Part shown: positions 16,382 through 24,292 of the stretch, in pieces | Layout: every line of letters begins with the position of its first letter | Position numbering within the stretch: position 1 is the first letter of the stretch | Assembly: GCA_044866075.1 (NCBI GenBank) | Contig: JBIOTQ010000001.1 | Coordinates: 1 to 58,139, forward strand | Direction of reading: 5' to 3' | DNA length: 58,139 nucleotides | From: JBASRP01 sp044866075 | Lineage (GTDB): Bacteria; Actinomycetota; AC-67 | The notes under the pieces: generated by a model | The model's input: the letters and a program-made list of their open reading frames with translations, nothing else | The model's database searches: none | Told to the model about the DNA's origin: nothing | Program-made: the position numbers and the translations under genes

Positions 16382-18117
16382 GGACGAGCGTCTGCAACGT
16401 TCTCGTTATCGGCTCGGGTGCGGCGGGGATGCGCGCAGCGATCGCTGCGCACGAGGCGGGGAGCGATGTCGTGGTCGTGGGCAAGCGCCCGCGATTCGAC
16501 GCCCATACGGTGCTTGCAGCTGGCGGTATCAACGCCGTGCTCGGCACCCGGGACCCTGAAGACTCCTGGCAGCAGCACTTTGCCGACACGATCCGCGAGG
16601 GATATTTCCTCTCTCATCCGCGGGTCGTCGAGATCATGGTCACGGAAGCACCGGACGCGATCCGTGAGCTCGACGTCTGGGGTTGCGACTTCGCCCGAAC
16701 CGAAGACGGGCGGATCGATCAGCGATTCTTCGGCGCGCACCACTACCGGCGAACGTGCTACACGGGCGATTTCATCGGGCGGGCTGTTCTTGGAGCGCTT
16801 CATCGCCGGGCCGCCGATATCGGCGTTCCTGAAATCGTCGAGGACGCCTACGTCGCGAAGCTTCTCGTCGCCGGCGGGGCGTGCTTCGGCGCGCTTACCT
16901 TCGATGTGCACACAGGGGAGCGCACCGCCTTTCTCGCCGATGCCGTCATCGTGTGCACCGGCGGACACACGAGGCTTTGGCGCCGCTCCTCGTCTCGGCG
17001 CGACGAGAGCTTCGGCGACGGGTTCGGCCTTCTGCTCGAGGCGGGCGTCGAGCTCATGGACATGGAGCTGGTCCAGTTCCATCCGACCGGGATGATGTGG
17101 CCCGAGAACATGGCCGGCCGGCTCGTCACCGAGGCGGTGCGCGGCGAGGGTGGACGCCTCTACAACGCCGTGGGCGAGCGGTTCATGGAGCGCTACGACC
17201 CAGAGCGCCTCGAACTCTCATCCCGCGATCGTGTCGCGCTGGCCATCCATACCGAGATCGCCGATGGCCGTGGGACCGAGCGCGGCGCTGTTCTCCTCGA
17301 CATCTCGCATCGTGGCAAGGACCACATTCTGGAGAAGCTGCCCCGCATGTACCGGCAGTTCATCGAGCATCAAATGCTCGACATCACAAGCGAGCCGATG
17401 GAGGTCGCCCCGACGGCGCACTACACGATGGGAGGTGCCGCCGTCGATCCCGAAACGCACGCGACGACGGTGCCCGGCTTGTTTGCAGCGGGCGAGGCAT
17501 GTGCGGGCCTGCACGGTGCGAACAGGCTTGGTGGGAACTCGCTTTCCGAAACGATCATCAGCGGGCGCCGGGCAGGAGAAGCGGCGGCGGGGTTTGCCGA
17601 AGACAGTGACGTCGTCCTGCGGCCACGCGGCGTCGTCCGCGAGGCGAACGAACAACTGGACGCGCTCGTGCGTCCGGGTTCCGAGCTCGCTCGGCCGCTC
17701 CAACGTCGCTTGCGCGATTTGATGTGGGACCAGTGCGGCCTCGTCCGCAACGAGCGAGACCTCAAGGAGGCGCTGGTCGACGTCTCGGAAATCCGCTCAG
17801 CGCTCCCAGACGTCGACGTCCGGCCGGGGGCCGAGGGGTGGAACGATCTCGCGTACGCGCTGGACTTGCGCGGAGGACTGCTCGCGGCCGAAGCGACGAT
17901 ACGCGGCGCGATCGAACGAAGAGAGACGCGCGGAGCGCACAACCGCTCCGACTATCCCGAAATCGACCCCGCTCTTCACGTCAACTTCTATACGCGGCTT
18001 AACGAATCGGAAGTTTCGATCCGAAGCAAGCCGGTCCCGGTCGCCTCGCCAGAGCTCGACCATATCCTGCGAACTGCGCCGCATGCCGTCGTGACGGCGG
18101 AGCATCTTCTCGAATGA
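16378..18117 (+). CDS. FrdA/SdhA-type FAD-dependent oxidoreductase (solitary)
   Basis: The 579-residue protein opens with the FAD motif VLVIGSGAAGMRAAIAAHEAG, then DAHTVLAAGGINA, whose His corresponds to the residue that holds FAD covalently in succinate dehydrogenase and fumarate reductase. HPTGMMWPENMAGRLVTEAVRGEGG and GLFAAGEACAGLHGANRLGGNSLSE are family signatures of the capping and FAD domains. L-aspartate oxidase is a related alternative. No iron-sulfur or membrane-anchor subunit gene lies nearby, so it is either a soluble dehydrogenase/reductase or uses subunits encoded elsewhere. It follows the small ORF with a 4-bp overlap and is divergent from a LysR gene. It lies in the tRNA-Arg-bounded segment. 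Confidence 0.82.
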   Translation: MRTSVCNVLVIGSGAAGMRAAIAAHEAGSDVVVVGKRPRFDAHTVLAAGGINAVLGTRDPEDSWQQHFADTIREGYFLSHPRVVEIMVTEAPDAIRELDVWGCDFARTEDGRIDQRFFGAHHYRRTCYTGDFIGRAVLGALHRRAADIGVPEIVEDAYVAKLLVAGGACFGALTFDVHTGERTAFLADAVIVCTGGHTRLWRRSSSRRDESFGDGFGLLLEAGVELMDMELVQFHPTGMMWPENMAGRLVTEAVRGEGGRLYNAVGERFMERYDPERLELSSRDRVALAIHTEIADGRGTERGAVLLDISHRGKDHILEKLPRMYRQFIEHQMLDITSEPMEVAPTAHYTMGGAAVDPETHATTVPGLFAAGEACAGLHGANRLGGNSLSETIISGRRAGEAAAGFAEDSDVVLRPRGVVREANEQLDALVRPGSELARPLQRRLRDLMWDQCGLVRNERDLKEALVDVSEIRSALPDVDVRPGAEGWNDLAYALDLRGGLLAAEATIRGAIERRETRGAHNRSDYPEIDPALHVNFYTRLNESEVSIRSKPVPVASPELDHILRTAPHAVVTAEHLLE

Positions 18118-18330
18118 GCGACGCAAGCGGGGACGTGTTCGGGGCTCGCAGTTACGCTCTTGGATCTGACCCCGTTTTGGCTGCATCGCGTGGCCATTGA
18201 AGTCTCTCATCCAACCCGCTGCGGGCGCTGTCGATGTGACTGAGTAGCGCCATGAACAGATGTGAACATCGCAGCTGCGATGGCTGCCGCGTCACGATGG
18301 AACGAACGTCTTAGCACTGGTCAGAATAAG
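18118..18330. other. 213-bp intergenic stretch next to tRNA-Arg
   Basis: I see no convincing ORF, hairpin or repeat here. It would be the tRNA-proximal edge of the islet, where an integrase gene often sits, but none is present. Confidence 0.5.
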
Positions 18331-18405
<75 letters not shown>

Positions 18406-18469
18406 GCGGGATGACATTCTAGCGGCGCACCGCTATCCGGCGAACCGAAAGCGACGCCCTCGAAACAAG

Positions 18470-18560
18470 CGGAGGCGGAGCGATTCGAACGCTCGAGGGA
18501 GCTTGCGCCCCCAACGGGATTAGCAATCCCGCGCCATAGACCAGACTAGGCGACGCCTCC
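18470..18560 (-). tRNA. tRNA-Ser(GCT)
   Basis: The 91-nt minus-strand cloverleaf has acceptor GGAGGCG/CGCCTCC, discriminator G, anticodon loop TTGCTAA (anticodon GCT) on a CGGGA/TCCCG stem, and a long variable arm typical of serine tRNAs. CCA is not encoded. It sits 64 bp upstream of tRNA-Arg on the same strand. Confidence 0.95.
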
Positions 18561-18614
18561 GTGCAACCGGGGCATTCTACCGGCGCCTCCGACGAAGTCC
18601 GACGGCCTCGCTGC

Positions 18615-18620
18615 TAGGCT
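18615..18620 (+). promoter_or_regulatory. Candidate -10 box (TAGGCT) of the thioesterase gene
   Basis: TAGGCT lies exactly six nt before the GTG at 18627 with no ribosome site, which predicts a leaderless mRNA. No -35 is evident. Confidence 0.45.
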
Positions 18621-18626
18621 CGCCGC

Positions 18627-19406
18627 GTGCTCGGTCCGGTCTTTCATCTCGACGGCGAAACCATGGTTCCGACGGAGCTGGCGCGCGGCCCGTGGGATCC
18701 TCGTGCTCAGCACGGCGGTCCGGCCGCGGCGGCGCTGGCTCGTGCGCTCGAGCGGTGCGACCCGGTCGACGGGCTTTCGATCATGCGCGTCGTCGTCGAC
18801 CTCTTGCGTCCCGTGCCGCTCGCGCCCCTACGGACGCAGGCCCGCGTCGCGCGCGGCGGCAAGCGGGTTCAGCTTGTGGAAGCCGAGCTCCTCGCCGGCG
18901 AGGACGCCGTCGCACGCGCGTCGGCGTGGCGCCAGCGCCTCGCGGACGGGATCGCGCCGGCGACCGAAGCGGCCCCGATCGGAGCCGGTCCGGACGTGGG
19001 CAGGGAATGGGAGCCCGACCTTTCGACGCTCGGATTCTGGGCAGCGGTGGAATGGCGCTTCGTCTCCGGTTATTTCAGCGACATCGGACCGGCGACCGGT
19101 TGGTGCCGCCTCCGCACCTCCCTCTTCGACGGAGAGGAGCCCACGCCGTTGCAGCGCGTCTTGGTCGCAGCCGACTTCGGCAACGGGATCAGCGGCGAGC
19201 TGGACTTCATGCGCTACGTCTTCATCAACGTCGATCTGGCGGTTCACCTGCATCGCCTTCCGCGGGGAGAGTGGATCGGGCTCGACGCGATGACGTCGGT
19301 GGCGCCGAACGGGGTCGGCCTCACGCGAGGGACGCTCCACGATGCCGAGGGGCCGATCGGCGGAAGTGCGCAACAGCTCGTCGTCGACCGGCGACCGCCG
19401 GGATGA
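18627..19406 (+). CDS. Acyl-CoA thioesterase-like (double hotdog) protein
   Basis: The 259-residue protein starts MLGPVFHLDGETMVPTELARGPWDPRAQHGGPAAAALARALE. The HGGP segment and the long helix after it are typical of the thioesterase-like double-hotdog family (TesB-related) that hydrolyses acyl-CoA. The C-terminal half (MRYVFINVDLAVHLHRLPRGEWIGLDA...GTLHDAEGPIG) is the second hotdog with its conserved strand. The GTG start is supported by a -10 box six nt upstream. Physiological substrate unknown; lipid turnover is likely given the acyl-CoA genes elsewhere in the window. Confidence 0.75.
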   Translation: MLGPVFHLDGETMVPTELARGPWDPRAQHGGPAAAALARALERCDPVDGLSIMRVVVDLLRPVPLAPLRTQARVARGGKRVQLVEAELLAGEDAVARASAWRQRLADGIAPATEAAPIGAGPDVGREWEPDLSTLGFWAAVEWRFVSGYFSDIGPATGWCRLRTSLFDGEEPTPLQRVLVAADFGNGISGELDFMRYVFINVDLAVHLHRLPRGEWIGLDAMTSVAPNGVGLTRGTLHDAEGPIGGSAQQLVVDRRPPG

Positions 19407-19410
19407 GCGG

Positions 19411-20343
19411 TCAGTCGAGGAGCGGCTTCACCTCGGCAGCGAGCCACTCCATCGTGCGGATTGCCTCGGCCGGGAACATCGCGAGATCGAGAATCATCGT
19501 CGACACGCCCTCGTCGCGATAGCGCAGGAGCTCGTCGGCGACATCGCGCGGCGTTCCGGCGATCGAGCGCCTCTCCGGAAGGAAGTCGCCGATCTCGAAC
19601 GGCGGCTTGACCCCGCGCCGCAGCGACAGCGCGACCTCCGACGCGTCGCGGCCCGCGTCCTTCGCGGCGCGTTCGATCCCGCCGCGGATCTCCGCGATCT
19701 CTTCGACCCAGACCTCCATGCCCAGCCACCCGTCGGCGAGAGTTCCGGCGCGCCGCAGAGCGGCGGGCGTGTTGCCGCCGACGTAGAGCGGCGGGCCTCC
19801 CGGGCGATGGGGTTGCGTCGCGAGCACGACATCGGTGAAGTGAGCGTGTTTGCCGTCGAAGCTAACCGGTGAGCTCGAGTTCCACAACGTCTTCAGCACG
19901 CGGATGTATTCGTCGGTGCGCGAGCCGCGCTCCTCCGGCGGGACGCCGAGCGCACGGAACTCCTCCGCGAGCCAGCCGGCGCCGATCCCGACGATCATGC
20001 GGCCCTCGCTCAGGCGATCGAGCGTGGACATCTCGTTCGCCAGCACGACGGGATTGCGGTACGGCAGCACAAGGATGGCGGACCCGATAAGAACGTTCTC
20101 GGTCGCGCCGGCGACCACGCCCATGGTCGATACGGGATCCAGCCACGTGATGCCCGGCGTGAAGAGCATCTCGGTGGTCGAGCGCTTGTACGGATACTCA
20201 CTCGTCCTTTCCTTCGGGATGACGACGTGATCCGTCGCCCACACCGAGTGGAAGCCCAGGCGGTCGGCGGCGCGCGCGAGATCGAGGACGAACTCGCGCT
20301 CCGCGATCGGGCCGACCGTGGGGAGCGACACGCCGAGGTTCAC
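19411..20343 (-). CDS. LLM-class F420-dependent oxidoreductase
   Basis: The 310-residue TIM-barrel protein of the bacterial luciferase-like superfamily starts MNLGVSLPTVGPIAEREF. Family marks are FHSVWATDHVV, LATQPHRPGGPPLYVGG and the C-terminal GTPRDVADELLRYRDEGVS. The TIGR03619-type actinobacterial members use reduced F420 rather than FMN, which is the likely cofactor here by family. The GTG start has GAGGAG upstream and lies 3 bp after the DUF6328 stop, so the two genes form an operon. Substrate unknown. Confidence 0.82.
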   Translation of the reverse strand: MNLGVSLPTVGPIAEREFVLDLARAADRLGFHSVWATDHVVIPKERTSEYPYKRSTTEMLFTPGITWLDPVSTMGVVAGATENVLIGSAILVLPYRNPVVLANEMSTLDRLSEGRMIVGIGAGWLAEEFRALGVPPEERGSRTDEYIRVLKTLWNSSSPVSFDGKHAHFTDVVLATQPHRPGGPPLYVGGNTPAALRRAGTLADGWLGMEVWVEEIAEIRGGIERAAKDAGRDASEVALSLRRGVKPPFEIGDFLPERRSIAGTPRDVADELLRYRDEGVSTMILDLAMFPAEAIRTMEWLAAEVKPLLD

Positions 20344-20346
20344 GGA

Positions 20347-20799
20347 TCACTCCTCTTCGGCCGCGCGCAACAGCGGGATCAAGAACCAGAAGGCGAGAGC
20401 CCCCGCGGCGGCGATGCCACCGGCAGTCCCCGCAGCCCTGGCGTCGAAAACAACGTCGGAGACGACGTAGACGACGAGAGCGATAGAGACTGCCAGGAAC
20501 GCCAGGCCGGCGATCGCGACACGGTTCGAGAACACGAGGATGTGCTCTTTGTCGCGTTGCCGCCAGCGCAGCCGATGGTAGGCCGACGGCGTGATCAACA
20601 AGATGCTCGCCACCGTGGTGCTGAGGAACGCGGCGAAGTACGCGTTGCGTTGCAGCGTCGAGATGCTCTGGAACTTGTTGCTGAACGGGACCGTCAGCAG
20701 GAACGCGAACAGCACCTGCACGCCCGGCAGAACGACGCGAAGCTCATTGAGGAGCTCGATGAGCTCGCGATCGAGCCTCGACTTCGCGTCCTCGGCCAT
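20347..20799 (-). CDS. DUF6328-type four-helix membrane protein
   Basis: The 150-residue protein has a charged N-terminus (AEDAKSRLDRELIELLNELRVVLPGVQVLFAFLLTVPF) and four predicted membrane helices, ending in acidic EEE. The opening and helix pattern fit the DUF6328 family of actinobacterial membrane proteins. No function is known. Its ATG lies six nt after a TAGGAT -10 box that overlaps the -10 of the divergent GNAT gene. It is followed closely by the luciferase-like gene. Confidence 0.72.
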   Translation of the reverse strand: MAEDAKSRLDRELIELLNELRVVLPGVQVLFAFLLTVPFSNKFQSISTLQRNAYFAAFLSTTVASILLITPSAYHRLRWRQRDKEHILVFSNRVAIAGLAFLAVSIALVVYVVSDVVFDARAAGTAGGIAAAGALAFWFLIPLLRAAEEE

Positions 20800-20804
20800 G
20801 CGCT

Positions 20805-20811
20805 TATCCTA
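20805..20811. promoter_or_regulatory. Overlapping bidirectional -10 element
   Basis: The 7-bp TATCCTA reads TATCCT on the plus strand, 7 nt before the GTG at 20818, and TAGGAT on the minus strand, 6 nt before the ATG at 20799. The two start codons are only 18 bp apart and neither has room for a ribosome site, so both mRNAs should be leaderless from one shared box. No -35 elements are recognisable. Confidence 0.6.
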
Positions 20812-20817
20812 AAAGGT

Positions 20818-21411
20818 GTGGGAACGAACGAGACACCCACGCCTCCTCGCGCCGAGCTGCGCGCGACACGCGTCTCGATCCGCCCGTACGTCGCAGCGGA
20901 CGCCCAAGCGCTGCTCGACCTCCGGCAAACGAACAAGGACTTCTTCGCTCCGTACGAACCCTCGTCCGTCGTCCTTCCCCAGACGGTTGCGGAGCAACGG
21001 GAACGCCTCGCCGCGGAGGGCGCCGAATGGGACGCCGGCCGCCGGTACACCTTCGGGATCTTCACGTTGCCGGGTGATGAGCTGGTGGGACAGGTACAGC
21101 TCTCGCACGTAACGCGAGGCGCCTTGCAGAACGCGAACCTCGGCTACTTCATCGGCGAAGCGGCCAACGGCAAGGGCTACGCGACCGCAGCCACGCGCCT
21201 TGCGCTCGATTTCGCATTCGACGTCGCCGATCTCCATCGCGTGCAGGCCGGCACGCTTCGCGACAACCGTCGGTCCATGCGCGTCCTCGAGAAGGCGGGG
21301 TTCCGGCGCGAGGGGACGGCGCTCCGCTATCTCGAGATCAAAGGTGTGTGGGAGGATCACGAGATCTTCGCGATCACACGGGAAGAGTGGAGGGGGGACG
21401 TTGTAACGTAG
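20818..21411 (+). CDS. GNAT N-acetyltransferase (RimJ/RimL-like)
   Basis: The 197-residue product contains TRVSIRPYVAADAQALLDLR, then LGYFIGEAANGKGYATAATRLALDFAF, with the acetyl-CoA pyrophosphate loop (xxGKGYA), and HRVQAGTLRDNRRSMRVLEKAGFRREG, the RimJ/RimL-type C-terminal motif. Members acetylate protein N-termini (ribosomal proteins) or small amines. The frame runs far upstream across the antisense of the DUF6328 and LLM genes. GTG 20818 was chosen because the family alignment begins soon after it and a -10 box precedes it. Confidence 0.84.
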   Translation: MGTNETPTPPRAELRATRVSIRPYVAADAQALLDLRQTNKDFFAPYEPSSVVLPQTVAEQRERLAAEGAEWDAGRRYTFGIFTLPGDELVGQVQLSHVTRGALQNANLGYFIGEAANGKGYATAATRLALDFAFDVADLHRVQAGTLRDNRRSMRVLEKAGFRREGTALRYLEIKGVWEDHEIFAITREEWRGDVVT

Positions 21412-21485
21412 TCAGCCGCAGGGAGACCGGTATCTCAACGCCGGACGATCGTGGCCGGGCCAGCCGGCCGGAGGAGGGGGATGCC

Positions 21486-21740
21486 ATGCCGCTGTACATG
21501 GATGTTCACAACAGCCTCCCCGAAGGGGCGGGCTTGAAGGACGTCGAGGCCGCGCACGCGGCGGATCTCAAGACCCAGGGGAAGCATGGGGTCTCCTACA
21601 AGCAGTATTGGTTCGACGAGAAGCAGGGCAAGGTGTGGTGTCTCGTCGAGGCGCCGAACGCCGAGGCTGCGATGACGGTCCACCGGGAAGCGCACGGTTT
21701 GCTGGCCGACGAGATCTACGAGGTCAAGGAAGGGTCCTAG
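21486..21740 (+). CDS. DUF4242 family small protein (paralogue)
   Basis: The 84-residue protein reads MPLYMDVHNSLPEG through VHREAHGLLADEIYEVKEG and is closely similar to the product at 3312-3563. A strong ribosome site (GGAGGAGGGGG) precedes the ATG. The family member SCO4226 binds nickel, and the conserved histidines are retained. It stands alone here, followed by a strong terminator, unlike the sulfur-operon copy. Function unknown. Confidence 0.82.
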   Translation: MPLYMDVHNSLPEGAGLKDVEAAHAADLKTQGKHGVSYKQYWFDEKQGKVWCLVEAPNAEAAMTVHREAHGLLADEIYEVKEGS

Positions 21741-21765
21741 CCCTTCCCGCCCGCTCGCTTCGGTC

Positions 21766-21796
21766 GAACCCCCGCGGGCGCGGGGGTTCACCTTTT
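21766..21796 (+). terminator. Rho-independent terminator
   Basis: GAACCCCCGC (21766-21775) pairs perfectly with GCGGGGGTTC (21780-21789) around GGGC and is followed by ACCTTTTG, 26 bp after the DUF4242 stop. Confidence 0.8.
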
Positions 21797-21871
21797 GTGG
21801 CTGAACCAACGGCGCTCGTCCCTCGTACTAGCTCGGGAGAGGGCAAATCGGACATCACGAGAGGAGGCCCA

Positions 21872-22318
21872 ATGTCTCGACGCGTGATCATCGTCTTCTG
21901 CGGCCTTGCCGTGTTCGCGCTCGCCGCTCTCGCCATCTCCGCCGGAGCCGGCGCGGGGGGACGGCCGTTCGCAACGACGCTGACGGGAGCCGCCGAGCGG
22001 CCGGGCCCGGGCGACCCGGACGGCACCGGCACTGCGAGCATCACACTGAACCAGGGGCTGAACGAAGTCTGCTTCCACCTGACGGTGTCGGGGATCGCCC
22101 CGGCGACGTTGGCGCACATCCACGTCGCGCCGCCGACCGATCCCGGACCGATCGTCGTTCACCTCGCCCCACCCACATCCGGAGAATCGAGCGGGTGCGT
22201 CGACAACGTCGAGCCGGCCTTGATCAAGGCGATACGGCAGCATCCGGAGGCGTACTACATCAACGTCCACAACGCCGACTTCCCAGCGGGGGCATTGCGC
22301 GGACAGCTCTCGAAGTAG
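21872..22318 (+). CDS. Secreted CHRD-domain protein
   Basis: The 148-residue protein has an N-terminal signal peptide (RRVIIVFCGLAVFALAALAISAGAGA). Its mature part is a CHRD (chordin-like) beta domain: FATTLTGAAERPGPGDPDGTG, CFHLTVSGIAPATLAHIHVAPP and the closing PAGALRGQLSK. CHRD proteins are extracytoplasmic and of unknown biochemical role. The ATG at 21872 has GAGGAGG at a good distance; the longer upstream frame runs through the terminator and was rejected. Two cysteines (CFHL, SGCVDN) might form a disulfide. Confidence 0.8.
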   Translation: MSRRVIIVFCGLAVFALAALAISAGAGAGGRPFATTLTGAAERPGPGDPDGTGTASITLNQGLNEVCFHLTVSGIAPATLAHIHVAPPTDPGPIVVHLAPPTSGESSGCVDNVEPALIKAIRQHPEAYYINVHNADFPAGALRGQLSK

Positions 22319-22330
22319 AAGGAGAGACTC

Positions 22331-22358
22331 GTGAGCCCCCGCGGACGCGGGGGCCCAC
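22331..22358. terminator. Bidirectional terminator hairpin
   Basis: GCCCCCGC (22335-22342) pairs with GCGGGGGC (22347-22354) around GGAC, extended by GTG/CAC across one mismatch. It lies between the convergent CHRD and lipoprotein genes. No T-run follows. Confidence 0.6.
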
Positions 22359-22375
22359 CAGTTCATGGGGTCACG

Positions 22376-23407
22376 TTACCAGGCCGCGTCGGCGAATCCG
22401 CGCCCAAGACTAAGCCTCTGCCGCCCGTCGTAGCGGAACAGCTTGCCGGCTGCGAGGTACAGCAAGTGGTCTCCGCTGGCGTCGAAATCGAGCGGCGCAG
22501 CTCTCGTTGAGAAGATCCTCCTCAATCGATCGCTCCGCGCGTTGTATTCGAGCGTCGGGAAGATCGCGTCCGGCCCTTCGTCCGGGTACGCGACGGAAAA
22601 CGCGACTGAGTTGTACTCCCGGCGAACGGCCATGCTCGTCATCGTGAACGGCTGATCGTCGAACGACGTCAGGGGATTACCGGGCTCGAGTCCCGGTCCG
22701 TAGGGAGCGCCGTCGAGGCGGCCGTCCGAGCCCGAAGGGTCGAGCATCATGGGTACGCACATGTCTGCACCGCAGCCGTGAACGAGTACGAACCGTGGGT
22801 CGGGGCCCCAGAGCACGTCTCCGACGGCCGCCCCGTCCCACTCGGTTGGGAATCTCCACTCGCGTTCGTCGCCCGTCCTCAGGTCGAGCACGACCACGTA
22901 GTCTCGCCAGCTCTTGCAGTCGTCGATCGCGACGTACGCGAGCCGCTCACCGTCGGGGCTCACGTCCGGCGACCTGCCGGCGGCGACGCGCTTGCTCGTT
23001 GCCCCCGTGACGGACACGGCGCGGATCTCGTGACAGCGATCGTTCAAAGCGACCGTGAAATAGACGGTCTTGCGATCGGGCGAAAGGACGAGCGGGACGT
23101 CCTGTCCCCGAGTGGCGGTGCGGCCGGCGATGGTGCGGATGACTGATCCATCCCACGAGGAGATCAGAACGATCTCGCCGCGCCGGCTGGCGACGATCGT
23201 CGTCGGGCGAGGGGATCTCCCCCACTGCGACGCGCCCGAGATCCTCTCGGTTGTGGACGGCCCGGTTTCGGCCGGCCCGGTTTCGGCCGGGGTCGGCGAT
23301 GCCGTGGTCGGTGCGAGGGAGGGTTTCGCGTACGGCTTAGGGAGAGGCTCGATCCCGCCGCAAGCGACGAGAACGACGAGAACTGTCGAAGCGACGAATG
23401 TACGCAT
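22376..23407 (-). CDS. Lipoprotein with TolB/WD40-like beta-propeller
   Basis: MRTFVASTVLVVLVACGG is a lipoprotein signal with the lipidation Cys at 16 of the chosen start. A Pro/Thr-rich linker follows, containing the duplicated AETGP. The remainder is propeller-like: repeated LSPDRKTVYF, VSPDGERLAYVA and FDASGDHLLYLA, the SPDG signature of TolB-type blades. It is probably an outer-face binding or scaffolding protein; the ligand is unknown. ATG 23407 is preferred over the Met five codons earlier because CATCGT, a -10-like box, is six nt upstream. No enzymatic motif is visible. Confidence 0.75.
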   Translation of the reverse strand: MRTFVASTVLVVLVACGGIEPLPKPYAKPSLAPTTASPTPAETGPAETGPSTTERISGASQWGRSPRPTTIVASRRGEIVLISSWDGSVIRTIAGRTATRGQDVPLVLSPDRKTVYFTVALNDRCHEIRAVSVTGATSKRVAAGRSPDVSPDGERLAYVAIDDCKSWRDYVVVLDLRTGDEREWRFPTEWDGAAVGDVLWGPDPRFVLVHGCGADMCVPMMLDPSGSDGRLDGAPYGPGLEPGNPLTSFDDQPFTMTSMAVRREYNSVAFSVAYPDEGPDAIFPTLEYNARSDRLRRIFSTRAAPLDFDASGDHLLYLAAGKLFRYDGRQRLSLGRGFADAAW

Positions 23408-23413
23408 GGCGCA

Positions 23414-23419
23414 ACGATG
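23414..23419 (-). promoter_or_regulatory. Candidate -10 box (CATCGT) of the propeller lipoprotein
   Basis: CATCGT stands six nt before the ATG on the minus strand. The box and spacer (ATCGTTGCGCC) are the same as those before the phosphotransferase start at 38342. Confidence 0.35.
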
Positions 23420-23461
23420 CAACCGGGCCCGGCGAAACCGTGATGACCTTAAGGGCAGAAC

Positions 23462-24160
23462 TCATGGCTTCTCGTACTCGTCGTGGCGGCGCCACCATTC
23501 GTACGGCGGCGTCTGCGGGTATCCCTCGGGCGAGTCCTCCCACGTCTCCTGGCGCCCGAGTGGCGACAGGTCGAGGAACGCCCACACGGTGCCGAGCATC
23601 TCGACACCGCGACCTTCCGTGAAGTAGGTCCGGTACACCTCGTCGCCGTCGCGGATGAACACGCTCAATCCGAAGGTCTCGCCCTCCGGCCGAGAGCGTC
23701 CGAAATCGACGTTGAAGTCGGTGCCCTCCGACGAGTACCAGGGGACGTCCCATCCCATCCGACGCCGGTAGGCATCGATCTTCGCGAGCGGCGCGACGGA
23801 AACGGCGACGAAGGACGAGTCGCGCGCGTGCAGGTGCGCGAGATGAGGGAGCTGATCGATGACCATCGAGCAGCCGGGGCATCCGGCGTCGGGCCAGCCC
23901 TCGACGCTGGGGGCGAACATGAAGTGGTAGAGGATCAGCTGGCTGCGCCCGTCGAACAGTTCCGCCAGGCTCCGTTTGCCGTCGGGACCGTCGAAGACGT
24001 ACTCCTTGTCGATCCGCACGCGCGGGAGCCGGCGGCGCTCGGCTGCGAGCGCATCGCGCGCCTTCGTCGCCTCTTTCTCTTTCACGCGCAGGGCGTCGAG
24101 GGCCTTTTGCCATTCGCCCTGCGAAACGACCGGCGGAAGCGTCTGATCGTTGGTCGCCAT
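23462..24160 (-). CDS. DUF899 thioredoxin-like protein
   Basis: The 232-residue protein has a helical N-terminus (EWQKALDALRVKEKEATKARDALAAERRRLP) followed by a thioredoxin fold with CPGC (Cys94, Cys97) in GWPDAGCPGCSMVIDQLPHLAHLHARD. This is the DUF899 family, whose members are thought to be thiol-dependent reductases. The C-terminus (WEDSPEGYPQTPPYEWWRRHDEY) is a conserved family tail. AGGAGG lies upstream of ATG 24160. The frame continues 5' across the antisense of the epimerase gene but has no coding character there. Confidence 0.82.
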   Translation of the reverse strand: MATNDQTLPPVVSQGEWQKALDALRVKEKEATKARDALAAERRRLPRVRIDKEYVFDGPDGKRSLAELFDGRSQLILYHFMFAPSVEGWPDAGCPGCSMVIDQLPHLAHLHARDSSFVAVSVAPLAKIDAYRRRMGWDVPWYSSEGTDFNVDFGRSRPEGETFGLSVFIRDGDEVYRTYFTEGRGVEMLGTVWAFLDLSPLGRQETWEDSPEGYPQTPPYEWWRRHDEYEKP

Positions 24161-24292
24161 GGATCCTCCTCTCGAGCCGCGTCTCGCGCCAAGCCTATGA
24201 CCTCTTCCGTCCGGCACTAAACCGAACGGCGGGCTCCGGCCTCTTGGCTGACGGATCGCCTGGATCCACCGGCCGAGGAGGGGAGCACCGAC

